Shown: piece after piece, positions 9,223 to 16,381 of the stretch
Position numbering within the stretch: position 1 is the stretch's first letter
How the letters are laid out: each line of letters opens with the position of its first letter
Origin: UBA4923 sp964606165
Lineage (GTDB): Bacteria; Bacillota; Clostridia; Saccharofermentanales; DTU023
Length of the DNA: 64,000 nt
Direction: 5' to 3'
Assembly (NCBI GenBank): GCA_964606165.1
Contig: CAZSFQ010000002.1
Span: forward strand, 1-64,000
Notes under the pieces: model-generated
Told to the model about the DNA's origin: nothing
The model's database searches: none
What the model saw: only the letters and a program-made list of their open reading frames with translations
Made by a program: the position numbers and the translations under genes

Positions 9223-11862
9223 ATGAAAAAAACCTTTGCTGTGACCGGCATGACCTGCGCCTCCTGTCAGGCGGCAGTCACCCGTTCGGTTGAAAGACTT
9301 GACGGTGTCAGCGATGTCAATGTCAATTTGCTGACGGGGACCATGACGGTCGACCTGGATCCTGAACTTCAAACAGAGACGGCGGTGCTGGCGGCGGTTG
9401 AGAAGGCCGGCTATGGCATCAGCCTGGTCGGTGGTGGTGAAAGCTCCAGGAAGGCCGGCCGGCGCGCCGAACGGCAGAAGCTTGTCGAGGAACGCGAGAA
9501 AGAGGAGCGACTGATGCGGAGGCGTCTTTTTTCATCGGCTGTTTTGCTCATCCCCCTCATGTGGCTTTCCATGGGGCCCATGCTGGGCCTGCCCCTTCCA
9601 TCTTTTCTCACCGGCCATGAAAATGCCGTTGGCTACGCGCTTTTGCAAATGGTCTTTGCCCTTCCTGTTCTCCTGATCAACGGCTTTTTCTTCACGTCGG
9701 GTTTTAAAGGAATGATCCATCGGGCGCCCAATATGAACTCCTTGATCGCGCTTGGCTCGGCGGCTTCCTTTGTCTTCGGGCTCTTTGCCATTTACAGGAT
9801 AGGCAACGGATTGGGCACGGGCGATGGCGCCCTGATCGACCGCTATCTCCATCAGCTCTACTTCGAATCGGCCGCAATGATTTTGGTTTTGATCATGATT
9901 GGCAAGACCCTGGAGGCCAGGGCCAAGGGCAAGACATCCGAGGCGCTGACCGGCCTCATGGACCTGGTCCCGCAAACAGCCCTGGTCATGCGAAACGGGG
10001 AACGCCTGGAGATCGACGCGGAGGATTTGCGGCCGGGCGACCTGGTTGTTTTGCTGCCTGGTGCGCGCGTGCCCTGTGACGGTGTCGTCCGTGAGGGGCA
10101 CAGCTCCATCGACGAGTCAGCCATGACCGGCGAGAGCATCCCGGTCGAGAAAGCGCCGGGCGATCCGGTGACCTCGGCTACCATCAATGGAACGGGGACA
10201 CTGCTTTTTGAAGCGACCAAGACAGGTGAGGATACGACCCTGTCCCAAATGATTCACCTGATGGAAGAGGCGTCTTCTTCCAAAGCCCCGGTCGCCCGCC
10301 TGGCGGACCGGGTGGCGGGGGTTTTCGTCCCCGTCGTAATCGCCATCGCCCTCGTCACGCTGGCGGTATGGCTCCTGCTTGGCTACCCGGGTGAGCTGGC
10401 CTTCTCCATGTCCATTTCTGTGCTTGTCATCTCCTGCCCCTGTGCCCTGGGGCTGGCGACACCGGTCGCCATCATGGTGGCCACGGGTCAGGGCGCCCGC
10501 CACGGGATCCTGATCAAATCAGGTGAAGCCCTGGAGGATGCCGGCAGCCTGAGCAGCGTGGTCTTCGACAAGACAGGAACCCTGACGGCAGGCAAGCCGG
10601 AGGTGACGGAGATTGTGGCGGCAGAGGCGGGAGAGGAGGCTTTCGATACGGAAGAAGAGCTCCTGGTCCTGGCGGCCACCCTGGAGGAACTGTCGGAGCA
10701 TCCACTGGCTGGGGCAATTTTGCGGGCGGCCGGCGCCAGGGGTTTGAAAGACCGGATTCCGCTGGAACACTTTGAGGCAGTTCCCGGCCGCGGCGTCAAG
10801 GGTGTCCTCAAAGACGGCCGGACGGTTTACATTGGCAGCGGCAATTACATGAAGGAGCTGGGCATCAGGGATCAGGGCCTGGAGGATCAAGCCGGTCATC
10901 TGGCCTCTGAGGGCCGTACCATTCTGTTTCTGGCGCTCGACCAGAAGCTCCTGGGTCTGATCGGGGCGACAGACCGGCTGAAACCCGGCAGTATCGGGGC
11001 GGTTGACCGGCTCCATAAGCTGGGCATCCGCGTCATCATGCTGACAGGTGACCGCCAGGCGACAGCGGAGGCCATCGGCCGCGAACTGGGCGGTGTCCAG
11101 GTTATCGCCGAAGTGTTGCCAACCGACAAGGCGGAGGTGATCAGCCGGCTGCGCCAAAAGGGTGACCGCGTCGCCATGGTGGGTGACGGCATCAACGACG
11201 CGCCTGCTCTGGCAGTCGCCGATGTCGGCATCGCCATCGGCGCGGGCAGCGACATCGCCATTGAATCGGCCGACATCGTGCTCGTCCGAAATGAGTTGAA
11301 CGATGCTGTGACGGCCATCGAACTGAGCCGAAAAACCTTGCGGACCATCAAGGAAAATCTATTCTGGGCTTTTTTCTACAATGTGATCGCCATCCCCGTC
11401 GCGGCCGGCCTTTTCTATGTCCCCTACGGCCTCAAGCTGTCGCCCATGATCGGAGCCCTGGCCATGAGTTTCAGTTCCATCTTCGTGGTACTGAACGCTT
11501 TGCGACTCAGGGGCTTTAAACCCGGAAAAGAAGGCGGGCGCAGGAAACTGATTCAGGAAACATCATCCCTTCGCGTGGATGATTTGATTACGGCGGGGAT
11601 CACGGACAGGGCCTGTCCGGTCATCCCTGGTCTGGAAGAGGAGGAAGGGACCATGGACAAGGAAATGGTTCTTGAAGTTGAGGGCATGACCTGCGGTCAT
11701 TGCACGGCCCGAGTTGAAAAAGCCCTGAAAGCAATGCCCGGTGTGGGCGACGCCCATGCTGACCTGGAAACAAAACGCGTGACGGTGAAGACGGACGGCA
11801 ATGTCAGTCTAGAGGCTGTCACACAAGCGATTACCGACGAAGGTTACCAAGTCGTCGGATAA
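9223..11862 (+). CDS. copA: Copper-exporting P1B-type ATPase with C-terminal CopZ-like domain
   Basis: 879-residue copper ATPase. An N-terminal heavy-metal domain has GMTCASC (Cys12, Cys15). The membrane metal site CPC is at 405-407, the TGES actuator loop is present, the phosphorylated Asp449 is in DKTGT, and HPLA and GDGINDAP mark the ATP-binding domain. Unusually, after the last transmembrane helices there is a linker of about 45 residues and then a second complete heavy-metal domain with GMTCGHC (Cys824, Cys827), a layout normally seen as a separate CopZ chaperone gene. Met811 at the start of that domain is preceded by a perfect AGGAGG 8 nt upstream, so a free 69-residue CopZ may also be made. 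It transports Cu(I) outward; silver is also possible. Confidence 0.96.
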   Translation: MKKTFAVTGMTCASCQAAVTRSVERLDGVSDVNVNLLTGTMTVDLDPELQTETAVLAAVEKAGYGISLVGGGESSRKAGRRAERQKLVEEREKEERLMRRRLFSSAVLLIPLMWLSMGPMLGLPLPSFLTGHENAVGYALLQMVFALPVLLINGFFFTSGFKGMIHRAPNMNSLIALGSAASFVFGLFAIYRIGNGLGTGDGALIDRYLHQLYFESAAMILVLIMIGKTLEARAKGKTSEALTGLMDLVPQTALVMRNGERLEIDAEDLRPGDLVVLLPGARVPCDGVVREGHSSIDESAMTGESIPVEKAPGDPVTSATINGTGTLLFEATKTGEDTTLSQMIHLMEEASSSKAPVARLADRVAGVFVPVVIAIALVTLAVWLLLGYPGELAFSMSISVLVISCPCALGLATPVAIMVATGQGARHGILIKSGEALEDAGSLSSVVFDKTGTLTAGKPEVTEIVAAEAGEEAFDTEEELLVLAATLEELSEHPLAGAILRAAGARGLKDRIPLEHFEAVPGRGVKGVLKDGRTVYIGSGNYMKELGIRDQGLEDQAGHLASEGRTILFLALDQKLLGLIGATDRLKPGSIGAVDRLHKLGIRVIMLTGDRQATAEAIGRELGGVQVIAEVLPTDKAEVISRLRQKGDRVAMVGDGINDAPALAVADVGIAIGAGSDIAIESADIVLVRNELNDAVTAIELSRKTLRTIKENLFWAFFYNVIAIPVAAGLFYVPYGLKLSPMIGALAMSFSSIFVVLNALRLRGFKPGKEGGRRKLIQETSSLRVDDLITAGITDRACPVIPGLEEEEGTMDKEMVLEVEGMTCGHCTARVEKALKAMPGVGDAHADLETKRVTVKTDGNVSLEAVTQAITDEGYQVVG
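11639..11655 (+). promoter_or_regulatory. Internal ribosome-binding site and in-frame ATG within copA
   Basis: AGGAGG (11639-11644) is followed by an 8-nt spacer and ATG (11653), exactly in the copA frame at codon 811. The product would be a 69-residue CopZ-like metallochaperone. Spacing and match to the anti-Shine-Dalgarno are ideal, better than at copA's own start. Internal initiation is inferred. Confidence 0.6.
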
Positions 11863-11887
11863 GTAATGAGAATCGTGAGGTAAGAAA

Positions 11888-12295
11888 ATGAACAAGCACA
11901 AAAACCTCGGAAGACTGGCGACCCTGATTTCGATCGTCAGATGGATCGGCCTGATTGTCATGGTCGGCGGCTCGGCTTACGTCCTGATTGCCAGAGCCAA
12001 TATCCTTCGGCAGTACAGCGACGCGTTTGCTGTCAGCACCCTCATGATTGTGCTGTCCCTTGTGGCTGTCATCGTGGTGGCCTTTTTCATCTGGCTGGCC
12101 ACTGAGGTGGTGGTCCAGGTGCTGCGCCACTTCATGCGGATGGAAATGCTTGCCCTCCACGGGCCCTCCGCCTTTAGCAAGCCGCAACCCTATCAGGCTC
12201 CCGCATACGGGCAGGCGCCGCCTCAGGCCACGCCTACGCCCGACTACTATGCCCAGCCGGATCAGCCGCCCCCCAATGTGACGGAAGGCGTCTAG
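11888..12295 (+). CDS. Small two-helix membrane protein, unknown function
   Basis: 135 residues with two transmembrane helices (about 13-35 and 49-75), then an amphipathic basic stretch and a 40-residue tail rich in Pro, Gln, Ala and Tyr. The start ATG follows GAGGT. It sits 25 bp after copA on the same strand and may share its transcript. There are no metal-binding cysteines, so a copper role cannot be argued from sequence. Confidence 0.65.
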   Translation: MNKHKNLGRLATLISIVRWIGLIVMVGGSAYVLIARANILRQYSDAFAVSTLMIVLSLVAVIVVAFFIWLATEVVVQVLRHFMRMEMLALHGPSAFSKPQPYQAPAYGQAPPQATPTPDYYAQPDQPPPNVTEGV

Positions 12296-12307
12296 CGGAA
12301 TGAAAGA

Positions 12308-12330
12308 CGGGCGCCTTTGAAAGGCGCCCG
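12308..12330. terminator. Bidirectional terminator between converging genes
   Basis: Perfect 10-bp stem (CGGGCGCCTT / AAGGCGCCCG) with a 3-nt loop, located between the stop codons of the converging membrane-protein and yjbQ genes. T-richness is modest on both sides. Confidence 0.75.
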
Positions 12331-12331
12331 C

Positions 12332-12748
12332 TTATTCACCGATGATTTTGACCAGGACTCTCTTGGGTCTTTTACCGTCGAACTCGCCGTAGAAGATCTG
12401 CTCCCAGGTTCCAAAATCCAGCTTCCCCTCTGTAATGGCAACGACCACTTCCCTGCCCATGATGCTGCGTTTCAAATGGGCGTCGGCATTGTCTTCATAG
12501 CCATTATGACGGTACTGTTCGTAAGGTTTTTCAGGGGCCAGTTTTTCTAAAAAGACCTCAAAATCACTGTGCAGTCCCGACTCGTCATCGTTGATGAATA
12601 CACTGGCTGTAATGTGCATGGGGTTGCAAAGGAGCAAGCCCTCCCGGATCCCGCTTTCAGCCAGGCACCTTTTTACCTCGGGCGTAATGTTGATGAAGGC
12701 CCGCCGTGTTCTGGTGTTGAATGTCAATTCTTTGCGATAAGATTTCAT
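12332..12748 (-). CDS. yjbQ: YjbQ/UPF0047 family protein
   Basis: 138 residues. The family is a small beta-barrel trimer; E. coli YjbQ has weak thiamine-phosphate-synthase-like activity, and the physiological role is unsettled. The typical features are visible: LLLCNPMHITASVFIND, the DNADAHLKRSIMG block and GTWEQIFYGEFDG. The start ATG at 12748 follows GGGAGGACCT; an upstream in-frame ATG at 12775 lacks a ribosome site. The gene converges on the copA group and diverges from the tRNA-Val promoter. Confidence 0.92.
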   Translation of the reverse strand: MKSYRKELTFNTRTRRAFINITPEVKRCLAESGIREGLLLCNPMHITASVFINDDESGLHSDFEVFLEKLAPEKPYEQYRHNGYEDNADAHLKRSIMGREVVVAITEGKLDFGTWEQIFYGEFDGKRPKRVLVKIIGE

Positions 12749-12807
12749 AGGTCCTCCCAAACTGCCAATTGTCATTTACCCTGGTCATGATAGCATCAAT
12801 TTTTCGT

Positions 12808-12836
12808 TTGACAGTAATGGCAGGGTTGTGTAAACT
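12808..12836 (+). promoter_or_regulatory. Sigma-A promoter of tRNA-Val
   Basis: TTGACA (12808-12813), 17-bp spacer, TAAACT (12831-12836), 12 bp upstream of the mature tRNA 5' end. Confidence 0.85.
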
Positions 12837-12848
12837 AGGGCACGGCCC

Positions 12849-12925
12849 GGGTGATTGGCTCAGTTGGTTAGAGTACCTGCGTGACATGCAGGGGGTCACT
12901 GGTTCAAGTCCAGTATCACCCACCA
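12849..12925 (+). tRNA. tRNA-Val (anticodon GAC)
   Basis: 77 nt including an encoded CCA. Acceptor GGGTGAT pairs with ATCACCC, the anticodon stem is CCTGC/GCAGG with loop GTGACAT giving anticodon GAC, and the T arm is ACTGG-TTCAAGT-CCAGT. All stems pair well. A partial degenerate copy of its 3' end lies 1,082 bp downstream. Confidence 0.97.
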
Positions 12926-12964
12926 GATAAGCCCCGCAACAGTGATGTCGCGGGGCTTGGTTAT
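12908..12964 (+). repeat. Direct repeat, copy A: tRNA-Val 3' end plus terminator
   Basis: These bases (T-arm 3' strand, acceptor 3' strand, CCA and terminator) align without gaps to 13990-14046 at roughly 75% identity, including an exact ATGTCGCGGGG core. Target-site copies at a tRNA 3' end are the classic footprint of integrase-mediated insertion. Confidence 0.75.
12929..12958 (+). terminator. tRNA-Val terminator hairpin
   Basis: AAGCCCCGC pairs with GCGGGGCTT across a 12-nt loop just after the tRNA. There is no strong U-tract. The hairpin's 3' arm is also conserved in the downstream repeat copy. Confidence 0.65.
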
Positions 12965-13045
12965 GCCTGATTTCTTTCAATTAGTTGTCGAGGGAAAGCT
13001 GCGGCAGCTGTTCGACAAGAGCATCACAGTCAGAATTCATGAGCA

Positions 13046-13090
13046 GAAAAGAGCCGCCTCTCCACACATGGCAGTGATTTGAGGCGGCCT
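13046..13090 (-). terminator. Terminator for the broken lipoprotein gene
   Basis: GCCGCCTC (13053-13060) and GAGGCGGC (13081-13088) form an 8-bp inverted repeat about 60 bp past the stop of the minus-strand lipoprotein gene. On that strand it is followed by CTTTTCTG. Confidence 0.55.
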
Positions 13091-13149
13091 CCCTCAGATT
13101 TGCTTAAGCCAGGTTATCGCTCGATGTACGAACCCGGAAAACGAAGAGG

Positions 13150-13668
13150 TTAATCATCCTTCTTATCCGAGATCGCCAATTCATAGTCGCCGGCAGGTAA
13201 ACCATTTATGGGGAAACTCTTCTTATATGTTTCCCCGGGATCCAAGGAACCTGTGACACTGATGCTTCCCGTTTTGATAATATCTCCGCCTTGCAACAGT
13301 TTCACCGAAAAACCGTAAGTGCCTGAACCGCTGACGACCTCGCTTCGATATTCGATCGTTACGTCACCTGTTCCATACGATTCTGAAAAATCAACGGTGT
13401 ATTCGATCTCAAGTATTTTGATGACGCTCTCGGAACCGTATTCACATTGCACTGGTAAGTCAGGCAGTTTAATGGTGATGGGGTTCTCCCTTACTTCTTC
13501 TGTGGGCGGTGCCTCAGTCGGTTGTACAGGTTCTTCTTGTTTCTGTGTCTCATCCGGAGGGTCCGTGGCAATCAGATCACCGATGCCAGGAATCTTTTAC
13601 ACAGCAGAACACGAAACGGCTGACATTAAGAGCAATGCTGCCAGAAATATTACGCAAATCTTCTTCAC
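13150..13668 (-). pseudogene. Secreted lipoprotein gene interrupted by one stop codon
   Basis: The minus strand shows a strong ribosome site (GAGGAGGAG), a GTG start at 13668 and a lipoprotein signal (KKICVIFLAALLLM then SAVSC). Codon 24 (13597-13599) is TAA, and the same frame then continues without interruption for 148 codons to 13150. The continuation has a Pro/Glu/Thr-rich linker and a beta-rich domain of about 90 residues ending in GDYELAIS. Only the last 100 codons can start independently (GTG 13452), without signal peptide or ribosome site. I therefore read this as a recently inactivated surface lipoprotein; a sequencing error or suppression would be alternatives. It lies inside the tRNA-Val-flanked segment. 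Confidence 0.7.
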
Positions 13669-13989
13669 AAGTCTCCTCCTCGTATAGTAGTAAATGCGAT
13701 CAAGAAATCAGCCGATTGCTTGATCAGGTTGAATGTTCAAACGCCCTGTTTGATAATGGTTTAAAAGGCCGTTGAGGAGAGCTCTACGTCCTCCTTGAAG
13801 TACCCTCTGGTAGCTTCTAAACAAGTCAGTCCCCTTGGCCTTATGATTAGCTTCGAACCGCTGGATGTTTGTCAGAAAACTGTCACAGCCGGCCCGCAAA
13901 ACCGATAATCTCCAAGACTAATTGAAATATTCGTGAGGCAGATTCTGTCATGAGCACCGGGTTCAGTGCGGGGATGACACCATGTCAAA
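13669..13989. other. Intergenic part of the tRNA-flanked segment, no confident gene
   Basis: A minus-strand reading frame at 13708-13899 could encode 63 residues (containing RSYQRVLQGGRRALLNGL), preceded in frame by 6 more codons and then a stop. It has no ribosome site and I recognise no family. It may be the degraded end of an older gene. Nothing else is visible here. Confidence 0.4.
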
Positions 13990-14046
13990 GGCCAGTTTCA
14001 CCCATCAGAAAAGTCACGCGGCAGTCATGTCGCGGGGTTTTGTTGT
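13990..14046 (+). repeat. Direct repeat, copy B: degenerate tRNA-Val 3' end
   Basis: Ungapped, roughly 75% identical to 12908-12964, offset by 1,082 bp. It retains the CCAG-TTCACCCA-like acceptor/T-arm strand and the GTCGCGGGG terminator arm, but there is no intact tRNA upstream of it. It is interpreted as the old attachment site on the far side of a decayed insertion, or a decayed tandem tRNA. Confidence 0.7.
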
Positions 14047-14211
14047 TTGATTCCTTTTGACTTATATTATAGGCAGTGTGCGAAGACGCTGGGACATCTC
14101 CTTTGTGGTTAGAAATAGCATACTTCCCGGTTCTGTGGGAGGAACAGGCAGACAAAGCTCAGCGGGTCAGCCGGTCTAAGAACAGCATAAGTACTGGAGG
14201 AGGAAAAATCG

Positions 14212-14889
14212 ATGGCGGAAACCTGTGTCATTTGCGGCAAAGAAAAGAAGATCATGATGGCGGATTTCCCCCTGTCAGAAGAAGATAAGGAGGAGCGCAT
14301 CTGTCCAACCTGCAACCGGCGACTCAAAAACATGCTTCAGACCAGAGATCCCGGCGTTTTCCGGCAGGAGCAGAACTATTTCCAATCCATGTTTTATCAG
14401 TCTCAGCCGTCAGACCATGCCAAAGAGATGCTGGAGACCTATTTTGAGATCGGCAAGTCCTTCACCGGGGAAGCCAGTCTTGACCAGCTGGTGAGAAAAG
14501 AGACGCTAAAACAAAAAAGGGAGGAAGAAACCGCGTTTGAAGAAGCGCTTGGAAGCTTTATGATCACGACGGAGTCTGGCTTTGAGGGCTATCGGATCAA
14601 GCGCTACCTGGATGTCATCTTTGAAGACGGTATCCTCGGTACCGGTTTGAGCCTTTCATTCAAGGGCCTTGCGGGCTTGTTTGCTTCATCGAAGGAAGGG
14701 AATCAGGAAATCGAGGCTCTGATCGGTGAACTCAAAAAGACCATGAAAACCCGGCTCCTCCATCAAGCCTTCCAATTGGGAGCCAATGCCATCATAGGCC
14801 TTGACTATGGCACGGCCATTACAGAACAGGCATCCACCCTTCTGGTGTCGGCAAAGGGAACCGCGGTCGAAATTGAACCCCTCCTTTGA
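14212..14889 (+). CDS. Zinc-ribbon protein with YbjQ/UPF0145 (DUF74) domain
   Basis: 225 residues. The N-terminus has a four-cysteine zinc-binding knuckle (Cys5, Cys8, Cys31, Cys34). A helical linker runs to about residue 115, and the C-terminal 105 residues match the YbjQ/UPF0145 fold, with GFEGYRIKRYLDVIFEDGILG, then GANAIIGLDYGT and a final VSAKGTAV strand. YbjQ-type domains form pentameric rings of unknown function, sometimes annotated as heavy-metal-binding. The start ATG 14212 follows GGAGGAGG. It stands alone between the tRNA scar and the converging SipW locus. Confidence 0.8.
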   Translation: MAETCVICGKEKKIMMADFPLSEEDKEERICPTCNRRLKNMLQTRDPGVFRQEQNYFQSMFYQSQPSDHAKEMLETYFEIGKSFTGEASLDQLVRKETLKQKREEETAFEEALGSFMITTESGFEGYRIKRYLDVIFEDGILGTGLSLSFKGLAGLFASSKEGNQEIEALIGELKKTMKTRLLHQAFQLGANAIIGLDYGTAITEQASTLLVSAKGTAVEIEPLL

Positions 14890-14965
14890 TTTGAATTTTT
14901 AGCTGAAATCCCGTTTAACCAAGGCCGTAGAGCGATGGGAAGATTTCTATTGTCAGCTTTCCGGT

Positions 14966-16381
14966 TTATTGGAGAATTTTCTTCCTTCCCCCTGCCCAGC
15001 CGGTGACGGAGCGTTGGAAGAAAAGCAGGACAGCAGGGATGAGAAGGAGAAGGATCCTTCCGAAGATGGTATTGGCAAAGAGGATGATAGCACCCAACCA
15101 GCGGCTTCTTCCTCTGTAAAGGCCGATCATCTGATCTTCACTGACTGTCTTTACCAGGGACTCATTTTCACTGCCGTCGGGGTATTGGTCGATGTCTACG
15201 AGGTAGGAGCCGTCTTTTTCGATCGCTATGACCCGTTCGACAAAAATGACATCGTCCTCTTCAAATAAGACAATCTGACCCAGCCGCAACGATGGCCCGC
15301 CTTCAAACTTCTTGAAGAAGACCAGGTCGTTGACCTTGATCTCCGGTTCCATGGTCTGAGACTTGAATACGTAAGGGATGACGCCCTGGAAGGAGGCGAT
15401 CTTTCCCCTGGCTGTCGCGTTGATGACCAGGACAGCGATATTAAAGAGGATGGCTGCCAGGATGAAGACTACAAGAAGTACAGAGATGACGATGTCCAGC
15501 AACTTCCTTCTTGTCAATGCGCCCGCCTGATCCCCAATTTTCTTGCTTCGGCCTGACCGGGTAAGGCGGACGACATCGCCCCGCCCTGCCAGGACAGCGT
15601 GGTAATGATCGGCCGGCGGTTTGTAGCTCCGGGCCATGAAACGGGCCATGATGGCTCCCAGGAGGACGAAGGCGAGGAAAATAATAGCGGCCAGGGCAAG
15701 GTAGGGGCTGCGCTGAAAATCCCAGAGATTTTGCACCTGTTTCATGGCCAGGCTGTTCGACAGAATCCGGTAAAAGCCTGTTTTCGTCTTGACTACAAAG
15801 ACGAGGATTAAAAAAGCAAAGGTCGCATAGCGGGCGTTTGTCCTTGTCTTAAACAAGGCGGACAGGAAAAGGGCCGCGGCGCTGACAAGAAAAAGGTCGA
15901 TCAAGCCGGCCAGGTAAAGGGCGGGCATGTAAGTGGTGACAAGCGCGTACTTGAGAAAGAAGGTTAAAAAAACGGTGAATCCGAAACCCAGCGAATAGAT
16001 GAAAAGCGTGGAGGTGAACAGGGCAGCAATTTTTGCCAGAATCATGGACCCTGGCCGGTAGCCCAGCTGGATCAATGGATACCAGGCCTTTCTTCGGATT
16101 TCCCCATAGAAGAGCGAGTCGTAATGGACGATCAGGTAGACCGTATAGAGGACGGCGGCAACATGGACATAGATGTAGAGGGTGGAGAAATAATCTGCCT
16201 GCATGACCTGAGGGACACTCTCGGCGAAGATGCTCTCTGTCATGGTCTGGGCCATGAAGTAGAGGGCAAAGGAGAAGAGTCCCAGGAAGAGCCCCAGGGC
16301 TGTCTTTCTCCAGCTGGCAGCCCTGCGGCTTCTGTAGGCTTGTCGGAGCTCTTTGGACAGGTAGCTGCTAGAGTGGATCAT
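14966..16381 (-). CDS. ABC-2-like permease fused to a catalytically degenerate signal peptidase domain
   Basis: 471 residues. Residues 1-255 contain six transmembrane helices arranged like an ABC-2-type permease. After a linker there is a seventh helix (about 294-320), a signal-peptidase-I/SipW fold (about 330-425) and a final helix (430-456). The fold is recognisable from KSQTMEPEI, DLVFFKK, LGQIVLF and ERVIAIEKDG. The catalytic Ser is replaced by Thr343 (QTMEP instead of GSMEP) and the SipW-type His by Glu382 (VER instead of THR), so peptidase activity is unlikely. ATG 16381 follows GGAGAAGG and overlaps the upstream ATPase-like gene by 14 bp; an upstream start at 16459 would overlap far more. 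It is probably a membrane partner that binds rather than cuts TasA-type substrates; this is inference. Confidence 0.8.
   Translation of the reverse strand: MIHSSSYLSKELRQAYRSRRAASWRKTALGLFLGLFSFALYFMAQTMTESIFAESVPQVMQADYFSTLYIYVHVAAVLYTVYLIVHYDSLFYGEIRRKAWYPLIQLGYRPGSMILAKIAALFTSTLFIYSLGFGFTVFLTFFLKYALVTTYMPALYLAGLIDLFLVSAAALFLSALFKTRTNARYATFAFLILVFVVKTKTGFYRILSNSLAMKQVQNLWDFQRSPYLALAAIIFLAFVLLGAIMARFMARSYKPPADHYHAVLAGRGDVVRLTRSGRSKKIGDQAGALTRRKLLDIVISVLLVVFILAAILFNIAVLVINATARGKIASFQGVIPYVFKSQTMEPEIKVNDLVFFKKFEGGPSLRLGQIVLFEEDDVIFVERVIAIEKDGSYLVDIDQYPDGSENESLVKTVSEDQMIGLYRGRSRWLGAIILFANTIFGRILLLLIPAVLLFFQRSVTGWAGGRKKILQ

Noticed and set aside
12905..13990. Active mobile element at tRNA-Val
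   Set aside because: There is no integrase, excisionase or transposase frame between the repeats and the repeat copies differ at about a quarter of positions, so only an old scar is supported.
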